From positions 1 through 64,000 of the forward strand of contig NZ_JAJFAW010000029.1 of assembly GCF_020711255.1 (NCBI RefSeq): 64,000 nucleotides of DNA, read 5' to 3'. Origin of the DNA: Hymenobacter plasmatis. Its GTDB lineage: Bacteria > Bacteroidota > Bacteroidia > Cytophagales > Hymenobacteraceae. Under the pieces are notes generated by a model. It saw nothing but the letters and a program-made list of their open reading frames with translations, made no database searches and had not been told where the DNA came from. A program made the translations under genes and the position numbers. This document shows, in pieces, positions 58,405 through 64,000 of the stretch. The stretch's first letter is position 1, and each line of letters starts with the position of its first letter.

Positions 58405-58713
58405 GTGACTAAAGCTGAGGTAATCGCCGAAATCTCTACGAAGACCGGCATCGAGAAAGCAGACGTATTGATGACTGTTGAAGCTTTCTTCAAAGTCGTG
58501 AAGGATTCTATGACGGAAGGCAACAACATTTATGTACGCGGCTTTGGCTCGTTCGTAAACAAGAAGCGCGCCCGTAAAGTAGCCCGCAACATCTCGAAAA
58601 ACACGTCCCTCATCATCGAGGAGCACTACATTCCGAGCTTTAAGCCTTCGAAAACCTTCGTGGCAAAAATCAAGAACAGCAAGAAGGTGAAAGCCGTTGC
58701 TGCCAAAGCCTAA
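58405..58713 (+). CDS. HU/IHF-family DNA-binding protein
   Basis: The 102-residue nucleoid protein starts at GTG: MTKAEVIAEISTKTGIEKADV, then FFKVVKDSMTEGNNIYVRGFGSFVNKKRARKVARNI. The arm region and SFKPSKTFVAKIKN follow, as in HU/IHF proteins. It ends in a Lys/Ala-rich tail (KKVKAVAAKA), a feature of several Bacteroidota HU proteins. It probably bends DNA nonspecifically. It is preceded by a strong promoter and followed by a terminator, so it is transcribed on its own at a high level. Confidence 0.95.
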   Translation: MTKAEVIAEISTKTGIEKADVLMTVEAFFKVVKDSMTEGNNIYVRGFGSFVNKKRARKVARNISKNTSLIIEEHYIPSFKPSKTFVAKIKNSKKVKAVAAKA

Positions 58714-58789
58714 ATTCAACAGTAGACAGCGTTAGGTATTAAGTAATCAGCCTACTAATTATCCACTGCTGACTATAAGGCAATGAATT

Positions 58790-58846
58790 ACCGGCCGCGC
58801 CGCCGGTGTCTTTTCCGAGAGGGAAAGCCCGGCGGCCGGTTTTTTT
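58790..58846 (+). terminator. Terminator after the HU gene
   Basis: ACCGGCCG pairs with CGGCCGGT, with an inner GC-rich part and a TTTTCC/GGGAAA pairing, followed by T7 (from 58840). It ends just before the next ATG at 58853. Confidence 0.8.
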
Positions 58847-58852
58847 CAGCCC

Positions 58853-59815
58853 ATGGCTACATCCCGTTCTGCTTCTCATCAATTGGTCGTCCTCGCCGCT
58901 GCACTTGCACTGGTCGGGGGCTTATACGTGTTGCCCAAGGGCATCATGAAGCCAAAAGAAAGTCGGTCGGAGCTGAGCAGCGACGCTGCGAAAACGGCCA
59001 ACCGTGACGGTGGCGGTCCCAACACCAACGGCTCCAAAACCGAGGCTTCCTCGGGACCGGTGCCCGCTACGGCTACCGACAACGGCGGGGCCCACTCCGA
59101 CGGCGACGGGCACGACCACAGTGCTTCGGCACCGGCGGCTGCCCCGCACACCACGGCTACTCCGGCCCAGCGGGCGGAACTGGCCCGGTTGCTGGCGGAG
59201 TACAAAGCGGCGCCCAATGCGGCAGCTCAGTCGGCGGCAGCCATCACGCTGGCCCGCCGCTACGAAAGCGTAGAGCGGTTTGACAGCGCCGGCTATTACC
59301 TGGAGCAGGTTGCTTTGGCTAGCCCAAGTGCTCAAAACTGGCAGCGGGCAGCCGATGCTTACTTCCAAGCGTTTAGTTTTGCAGCTTCCGACGAGCGGGT
59401 AAAACTGCTGGGTGGCAAGTCCCGGGAGCTTTACGCAAAAGTTTTGCAGAAGGAACCGGGCAACTTAGATGCTAAAACCAACCTCGGCATGGCCTACATG
59501 GCCTCCGATAACCCCGTGCAGGGTGTAACGCTCCTGCGCGAAGTGCTGGCTACGGACCCCCGCAATGAGAAAGCCCTGTACAACATGGGCATTCTGGCGG
59601 TGCAAAGTAACCAGTACGACAAAGCCGTGAAACGCTTCCAGGACTTGGTGAAAGTCAATCCGAAGAACGTGAACGGCCAGTTTTACCTTGGCGTTACCTT
59701 GGCCCGCACCGGCGACAAGGAAGGCGCCAAGGCGGCTTTTCTTACCGCCAAAAGCCTCAGCGCCGACCCGGCCCTGGCCGCTTCGGTAGACGAAGAAATC
59801 GCCAAATTGAAATAG
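58853..59815 (+). CDS. Membrane-anchored TPR protein
   Basis: The 320-residue protein has an N-terminal hydrophobic segment (LVVLAAALALVGGLYVL, about 11-27) that may be an uncleaved anchor. A Ser/Thr/Ala/His-rich linker (about 35-105) contains DGDGHDHS. Three or more tetratricopeptide repeats follow (ARRYESVERFDSAGYYLEQVAL, AKTNLGMAYMASDNPVQGV, ALYNMGILAVQSNQYDKAVKRFQDL, GQFYLGVTLARTGDKEGAKAAF). It lies between HU and a ribosomal-protein-like gene, a position often held by a TPR protein in related genomes. The role is unknown. Confidence 0.85.
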   Translation: MATSRSASHQLVVLAAALALVGGLYVLPKGIMKPKESRSELSSDAAKTANRDGGGPNTNGSKTEASSGPVPATATDNGGAHSDGDGHDHSASAPAAAPHTTATPAQRAELARLLAEYKAAPNAAAQSAAAITLARRYESVERFDSAGYYLEQVALASPSAQNWQRAADAYFQAFSFAASDERVKLLGGKSRELYAKVLQKEPGNLDAKTNLGMAYMASDNPVQGVTLLREVLATDPRNEKALYNMGILAVQSNQYDKAVKRFQDLVKVNPKNVNGQFYLGVTLARTGDKEGAKAAFLTAKSLSADPALAASVDEEIAKLK

Positions 59816-59853
59816 CTACAATAACTCAAACACCAACTTAACCCCCAAGCATC

Positions 59854-59943
59854 ATGCCCTGCGGTAAAAAAAGAAAGCGTCATAAGATTGCCACTCACAA
59901 GCGCAAGAAGCGCCTGCGCAAGAACCGCCACAAGAAGAAGTAA
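59854..59943 (+). CDS. bS22-like small ribosomal protein (AURKAIP1/COX24 domain)
   Basis: This 29-residue open frame (MPCGKKRKRHK, then KIATHKRKKRLRKNRHKKK) is almost entirely Lys, Arg and His. It matches the AURKAIP1/COX24 motif in KRKRHKIATHKRKKRLRKNRHK, found in mitochondrial mS38 and in small bacterial ribosomal proteins of the bS22 type. Such proteins thread through 16S rRNA of the small subunit. It lies 38 nt after the TPR gene and upstream of the ribonuclease G gene. It is short enough to be missed by automatic gene callers. The match to the family is by motif only. Confidence 0.85.
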   Translation: MPCGKKRKRHKIATHKRKKRLRKNRHKKK

Positions 59944-60060
59944 GCCTCACGGGGCGTAGCGGCGGCCGGCAGTTTTCCTAACGGGAAAGGAGCCAGCTGC
60001 CTTTCTCTCACGTAGCCTCCTGGGTGTGGCCGCGTTGGGTGCTTTTCCCGTGGCTCGCGA

Positions 60061-60094
60061 GGGAAGCCAGAACCTTGGGTTCTGGCTTCCCTTT
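60061..60094 (+). terminator. Terminator after the bS22-like gene
   Basis: GGGAAGCCAGAACC (60061-60074) pairs perfectly with 60078-60091 around a 3-nt loop. T3 follows (CTTTG), so the T tract is short. Confidence 0.75.
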
Positions 60095-60156
60095 GCCGGT
60101 TTCGGGGTAGTGCTTTAGCGGCCTTGCCAGCAGGTTACCTTAACTAAATCAACGCT

Positions 60157-61764
60157 TTGAGTAATGAATTAGTGATTAATTCTACTCAGGAAGGCGAGCG
60201 GATTGCGTTGTTGCAGGATAAACGGTTGATTGAATACCACTTCGACCGCAACGACACCAATTACTCAGTAGGCGACATCTTCCTGGGCACCGTGAAAAAG
60301 GTGATGCCCGGCTTGAACGCGGCTTTTGTGGACATCGGCTACGAAAAAGACGCGTTTCTGCACTACGGCGACCTCGGCGAACAATACAACTCCTTTACGA
60401 AGTGGGTGCGCACCGTGCAAAGCGGCCGCGCCACCACTGCCGGACTGGAAAAATTCACGTTTGAGCCCCCGCTCGACAAAGTGGGCAAGGCCGAGAGCGT
60501 GTTTAAGAAAGGCCAGCAGATTGTGGTGCAGGTCATCAAGGAGCCGATTTCGACCAAAGGCCCCCGCGTGAGCACCGACATTTCGATGGCGGGCCGCTAC
60601 CTCGTGCTGATGCCGTTTTCGAACACCATCAGCGTCAGCAAGAAAATTGTGAGCAAGGCCGAGCGTGACCGGCTCAAGCGCCTCATTGCCAGCATCAAGC
60701 CCAATAACTTCGGTGTCATCATCCGCACCGTGGCGGAAGGGCGTGAAGTGGCCGAGCTGGACAAGGACATGCAGGACATGGTGGCCAAGTGGGAGCAACT
60801 CTACAGCACGCTCCGCACGGCCAAGCCCAACGACAAAGTGCTGGGCGAGTTGGGCCGCACGTCGTCGATGCTCCGCGATATGCTGAACGAGTCCTTCGAC
60901 AGCATCATGGTGGATGCGCCGGCCATGTACGAGGAGATGCGGGATTACCTGCAGAAAATTGCGCCCGACAAGCTGGGCTTGCTGAAGCTACACAACTCGA
61001 AAATTAAAATCTTCGAGCAAACCGGCATCGAAAAACAGCTCAAGACGCTGTTTGGCAAGACCGTGACCGTGCCCGGTGGCGGCTACCTCGTAATTGAGCA
61101 CACCGAAGCCCTGCACGTTATCGACGTGAACTCGGGCAGCAAGAGCAACCAGGAGAACGACCAGGAAGCTACGGCTTTGATGATTAATCTACTGGCTGCC
61201 AAAGAAGTAGCCCGGCAGCTGCGCCTGCGCGACATGGGCGGCATAATCGTGATTGACTTCATCGACATGCGCTCGGCCGAGAGCCGCAAAAAGGTGGAGG
61301 ACACGGTGCGCGACGTGATGAAGCTTGACAAAGCCAAATTCACGGTGTTGCCCATCACCAAGTTTGGCCTGCTGCAAATCACCCGCCAGCGGGTGCGGCC
61401 GGCCGAGAACATCGTGACCGGCGAGGTGTGCCCCACCTGCGGCGGCACGGGCAAGATTTCGGCTTCCATCCAGGTGACCGACGACATCGACAACAGCATC
61501 GACGACCTGCTGGTGAACCAGAACCAGTCGGGCATCACGCTGTCGGTGCATCCGTTCCTGCACGCTTACTACACCAAGGGTCTGGTTTCGCGCCAGATGA
61601 AGTGGTACCTCAAGTACTACAAGTGGGTGAAGGTGGTGAAGGACAGCAGCCTGGGCCTCACCGACTACCGCATCGAAGACGAGCGAGGCGAAGAAATCCA
61701 GTTGCGCTCCTCGGCCGCGGCCATGAGCCGATTGCAGGACCGCGAAGTAGAAATCGTGGACTAG
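60157..61764 (+). CDS. rng: Ribonuclease E/G family protein
   Basis: The 535-residue endoribonuclease starts at TTG (SNELVINSTQEGERIALLQDKRLIEYHFDR). An S1-like domain with VGDIFLGTVKKVMPGLNAAFVDIGYEKDAFLHYGDL is followed by the RNase E/G catalytic core, including the metal-binding Asp of HVIDVNSGSKSNQEND and DFIDM. The Zn-link CPTCGGTGK is at about residue 427. It lacks the long C-terminal scaffold of E. coli RNase E, so it is the RNase G form. It processes 5S/16S rRNA and mRNA. The TTG start fits conserved N-terminal sequence. Confidence 0.95.
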   Translation: MSNELVINSTQEGERIALLQDKRLIEYHFDRNDTNYSVGDIFLGTVKKVMPGLNAAFVDIGYEKDAFLHYGDLGEQYNSFTKWVRTVQSGRATTAGLEKFTFEPPLDKVGKAESVFKKGQQIVVQVIKEPISTKGPRVSTDISMAGRYLVLMPFSNTISVSKKIVSKAERDRLKRLIASIKPNNFGVIIRTVAEGREVAELDKDMQDMVAKWEQLYSTLRTAKPNDKVLGELGRTSSMLRDMLNESFDSIMVDAPAMYEEMRDYLQKIAPDKLGLLKLHNSKIKIFEQTGIEKQLKTLFGKTVTVPGGGYLVIEHTEALHVIDVNSGSKSNQENDQEATALMINLLAAKEVARQLRLRDMGGIIVIDFIDMRSAESRKKVEDTVRDVMKLDKAKFTVLPITKFGLLQITRQRVRPAENIVTGEVCPTCGGTGKISASIQVTDDIDNSIDDLLVNQNQSGITLSVHPFLHAYYTKGLVSRQMKWYLKYYKWVKVVKDSSLGLTDYRIEDERGEEIQLRSSAAAMSRLQDREVEIVD

Positions 61765-61780
61765 CCTTCGGGTTGAAAAT

Positions 61781-61824
61781 CAAAAGCCCCGCCGTTTGCA
61801 CGAATGCTGACGGCGGGGCTTTTG
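61781..61824. terminator. Bidirectional terminator after rng
   Basis: CAAAAGCCCCGCCGT (61781-61795) is the exact complement of 61810-61824, with T4 and A4 flanks inside the arms. It serves rng (+) and the barrel gene (-). Confidence 0.88.
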
Positions 61825-61853
61825 CTTAAAGTGTCTTTCGACGGCTTTGTCGG

Positions 61854-62540
61854 CTAGAACTTGATGCCGAGGTCTAGCGCAAAAGAGCTGTTTTTGATGG
61901 TTACGTCTTTGAAGCCACGGCTTTTCTCAAAGTAGTGGTCGATGTCGACCAAGCCACGGTTGTAGCTGATGCCGGCAAAAAGCTTGGTGCTTTTCGCCAT
62001 CTGGTACTCGGTGCCAACACTCACCAGGGCGTCGGCATCCACGAAGTATACGTAGTCGCTGGCCTTGTTTTCGTTGTTGGTGGCGGGGTCCTTGAAGAAC
62101 TTGCTGCTGTTGATGCGCGTGCCGATGGGCACGTTCAACGCACCACCTACCTGAAAGTAGAGTCGGGTAGCGGGCGCAATTTCATTGGTAAAAAGCTTCA
62201 CGGTAAGCGGCACGCCCAGATACTGGGTATTAAACTTCAGCGGCACCACAAACGACTGGCCCGTTACGCCGCCGGAAACGTCGGTGTATTTGATGCTGCC
62301 GCCTTTGCCGGTGAGCAACAAGCCGGTGCTAAACGCGTAATTCTCGCCGAAAAAATAATCCACCACGAGGCCACCGCCGAAGCCAACCTGGCTGCCATCG
62401 CTGGTGAAGGCGTGGTCGGCGGGCGACTCGGCCCGCAGGCTGGTGATGGAAGGCGACACTTTCAGCCCAATTTCAAATTGAGCTGAAGCGGTGTGAATAG
62501 AGGCCGCAATGACCAGCAGGGCAAGGAATATTTTTTTCAT
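61854..62540 (-). CDS. Outer-membrane beta-barrel protein (PorT-like fold)
   Basis: The 228-residue protein starts at the ATG at 62540 and has a signal peptide (about 1-20, ending HTASAQ). The mature sequence has the eight-stranded small-barrel pattern: FEIGLKVSPSITSL, QVGFGGGLVVDYFFGENYAFSTGLLLTGKGG, YLGVPLTVKLFTNE, TRLYFQVGGALNVPIGTRI, FAGISYNRGLVDIDHYFEK, ending FALDLGIKF. This fits the outer-membrane beta-barrel superfamily that contains PorT. Whether it is PorT itself is uncertain. It is divergent from gldB, another gliding gene. Confidence 0.8.
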   Translation of the reverse strand: MKKIFLALLVIAASIHTASAQFEIGLKVSPSITSLRAESPADHAFTSDGSQVGFGGGLVVDYFFGENYAFSTGLLLTGKGGSIKYTDVSGGVTGQSFVVPLKFNTQYLGVPLTVKLFTNEIAPATRLYFQVGGALNVPIGTRINSSKFFKDPATNNENKASDYVYFVDADALVSVGTEYQMAKSTKLFAGISYNRGLVDIDHYFEKSRGFKDVTIKNSSFALDLGIKF

Positions 62541-62596
62541 AGAGGGCAGATGGCCCGCTGCCTCCGGCAACTGCCGGCTGCCAACGGGTTGTTGGC

Positions 62597-62604
62597 TAAT
62601 TTTG
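62597..62604 (+). promoter_or_regulatory. -7 element of gldB
   Basis: TAATTTTG fits TAnnTTTG and is 16 nt upstream of the GTG start at 62621, implying a very short leader. Confidence 0.5.
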
Positions 62605-62620
62605 TCCCAAAGTAACGCGC

Positions 62621-63646
62621 GTGAACAAGAATAATTTTGCCTGGCGGCGCTGGCTGCCCTTATTTTTAGGAGTAAGCCTTGGACTAGGGGCTTGCAAAAA
62701 GGGCCCCTCCGAGGGCTGCCGGACCGATGCCGCGGCTGATGCCCCAGCCTTGCCGGTGCGGGTGCAGCATCTGGAAATACCTTTTTTCAAGATTAAGACG
62801 CCTGCCGACGCCCGGCAGTTTATGGATGCTCACCGGGCTTTTTCCCGGTATTATCTGCAGCGGCAGCCGGCTACTGAAAAGGAGCTGGAGGGCGGCTTGC
62901 CCCAGTTGGCTACCAATGCGGCGCTGCAGCAGTTGGGCCGCGAAACCACCGCCGCCTTCCCCGACAGCGCGGCACTTACCCACGACCTGGGGGAGATGTT
63001 TCGGCGGGTTCATTATTACTTTCCCGACTTCCGGGTGCCGCCCGCGGCAACGTACGTAAGCGGGTTTCTGAGCAAGGATATTTACGTGAACGACAGCCTG
63101 TTGGTGCTTAGCCTGGACTGGTTTGCGGGCCCCAAAGCCAGCAAGCGGCCCGACCTGCCCCAGTACATGCTGCGCCGCTACACGCCCGCGGGGCTGCTGC
63201 CGCTGCTGGCCCAAAACGTGTCGAGCAAGTACAACCGCCACGAACTGACGGCCAACACCATGCTCGATGCCATGGTGCATTCGGGCAAGGCGCTCTATTT
63301 CGCCAGCCTGATGCTGCCCTGCACGCCCGATTCGTTGCTACTGGGCTATACCAGCCGCGAGATGGTGGGCCTGGAAGCCAACGAGCCGCGGGTATGGGGG
63401 CATTTCCTGGAAAAGAACCTGCTGTATTCCACCACGCCTTTCCTGCTGCAGAAGTACGTGGGCGAGCGGCCCAATGTACCCGAAATCGACAAAACCTGCC
63501 CGGGCCGGGTGGGGCAGTGGGTGGGCCTGCAAATAGTGCGCAAGTACGTGGCCGAGCACCCCGAAGTAAGCCTGGGCCGGCTCATGGCCGAGAAGGATGC
63601 CCAGCGCATTCTCAATGAGTCGCACTACCGGCCCAAGCACGAATAA
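62621..63646 (+). CDS. gldB: Gliding motility lipoprotein GldB
   Basis: The 341-residue protein begins at GTG with a lipoprotein signal (LPLFLGVSLGLGAC, lipidated Cys at about residue 25). The mature domain has GldB landmarks: VQHLEIPFFKIKTPADARQFMDAH, HYYFPDFRVPPAATYVSGF, IYVNDSLLVLSLDWFAGP, PQYMLRRYTPAGLLPLLAQNV, LLGYTSREMVGLEANEPRVWGHFLEKNLLYST, GRVGQWVGLQIVRKYVAEHPEVSLGRLMAEKDAQRIL. The late part has a zinc-protease-like helical fold without an obvious active HExxH. GldB is required for gliding in Flavobacterium. It is followed by an inverted repeat and a glycosyltransferase. Confidence 0.92.
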   Translation: MNKNNFAWRRWLPLFLGVSLGLGACKKGPSEGCRTDAAADAPALPVRVQHLEIPFFKIKTPADARQFMDAHRAFSRYYLQRQPATEKELEGGLPQLATNAALQQLGRETTAAFPDSAALTHDLGEMFRRVHYYFPDFRVPPAATYVSGFLSKDIYVNDSLLVLSLDWFAGPKASKRPDLPQYMLRRYTPAGLLPLLAQNVSSKYNRHELTANTMLDAMVHSGKALYFASLMLPCTPDSLLLGYTSREMVGLEANEPRVWGHFLEKNLLYSTTPFLLQKYVGERPNVPEIDKTCPGRVGQWVGLQIVRKYVAEHPEVSLGRLMAEKDAQRILNESHYRPKHE

Positions 63647-63700
63647 AATGAGGAATGAAGAAGGAGGAATTACCCCATGCTACATGCTTCATTCCTCATT
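63647..63700. repeat. 14-bp perfect inverted repeat between gldB and the glycosyltransferase gene
   Basis: AATGAGGAATGAAG (63647-63660) is repeated inverted at 63687-63700 around 26 nt. It shares AATGAGGAATGA words with the repeat at 9158-9233. It begins 1 nt after the gldB stop codon. Confidence 0.8.
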
Positions 63701-63706
63701 GATTCC

Positions 63707-64000
63707 ATGCACATCGCCGTTTTCAGCCAGTACCACACCAACCCCGACTGCCCGGCGACCAGCCGGCACTACACGCTGCTGGCCCACATAGCCAAAACGC
63801 ACCGGGTGACGCTGCTGACCACGCCCGCCTGGAAGGAGCAACGGCTAACCGAGGAATTTCCATGGGTGCCAGCCGGTGTGGAAATCCGGGAGGCGAAGGT
63901 GCCATACGATAACAAGATGGGGCCTGCTCGCCGCGCCTTGTCCTTTGCGCAGTATGCGGCGTGGGCCGTGCGCGAAGGCCTGCGCATCGACAAGCCGGAC
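63707..64000 (+). CDS. Glycosyltransferase, N-terminal part (runs off the window)
   Basis: The frame is open from the ATG at 63707 to the last base, giving 98 residues. It begins MHIAVFSQYHTNPDCPATSRHYTLLAHIAKTHRVTLLTTP, which has the MKIL-type beta strand, a donor-domain loop (TSRHY) and LA-HRVTLLT pattern of GT-B fold family 4 glycosyltransferases. KVPYDNKMGPARRALSFAQYA follows, as in many GT4 N-terminal domains. The sugar donor and acceptor cannot be told from this part. Confidence 0.75.
   Translation, partial: MHIAVFSQYHTNPDCPATSRHYTLLAHIAKTHRVTLLTTPAWKEQRLTEEFPWVPAGVEIREAKVPYDNKMGPARRALSFAQYAAWAVREGLRIDKPD

Overview
The window is chromosomal DNA from a GC-rich member of the Bacteroidota, most likely a Hymenobacter-like member of the Cytophagales. 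The evidence is a type IX secretion C-terminal sorting domain, the gliding lipoproteins GldB and GldD, a PID-CTERM/exosortase pair, TonB-ExbB-ExbD genes with two exbD copies, Skp/OmpH and BamA next to uppS, and several promoters of the Bacteroidota type (TAnnTTTG at -7). No rRNA, tRNA, CRISPR array, prophage or intact insertion sequence was seen.

Layout. 1-1,000: the 3' part of uxuA and a decayed tyrosine-recombinase remnant. 1.1-2.6 kb: a small exosortase locus (associated membrane protein, exosortase, and a 73-residue PID-CTERM substrate with its own terminator). 3-6.5 kb: a lone MoxR ATPase facing a large T9SS-exported protein. 6.6-11.2 kb: housekeeping genes (mnmH, pdxJ, yqeY-like, cvpA, pabA/trpG, an alpha/beta hydrolase). 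11.4-21.2 kb: a co-directional envelope block (CBS protein, POTRA outer-membrane protein, nadK, two DUF6089-like barrels, uppS, bamA, two ompH), followed by rluD. 22.3-29.6 kb (minus strand): a TonB energy-transduction locus (exbB, two exbD, two tonB, a small membrane protein, a PstS-like lipoprotein, a TPR protein). 29.8-33.5 kb: mazG and glmM from divergent promoters, then a cysteine desulfurase. 33.7-35.8 kb: three small genes resembling stress-protein clusters (four-helix protein, membrane-anchored protein, PRC-barrel protein). 35.8-43 kb: hemH, era, der, a small lipoprotein, murQ, a degenerate arginase-fold protein and a cytochrome b5-like protein. 43.2-51.4 kb: a beta-oxidation block (fadD, marR, fadB-type fusion, thiolase, long acyl-CoA dehydrogenase). 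51.5-64 kb: an exported unknown protein, a small secreted peptide, recG, gldD, ssb, mutY, HU, a TPR protein, a 29-residue bS22-like ribosomal protein, rng, an outer-membrane barrel, gldB and the start of a glycosyltransferase.

The most interesting non-coding signals are (a) a palindrome next to marR that recurs upstream of a tonB gene with the same flanking sequence; (b) two copies of a GTCATGC...GAAGCATCTT inverted-repeat element at 38 and 48 kb; (c) four other intergenic inverted repeats built from short shuffled words; and (d) a terminator-like hairpin between exbB and the first exbD. The most interesting coding signals are the exosortase locus, the arginase-fold protein that has lost two metal ligands, and the tiny ribosomal-protein gene.
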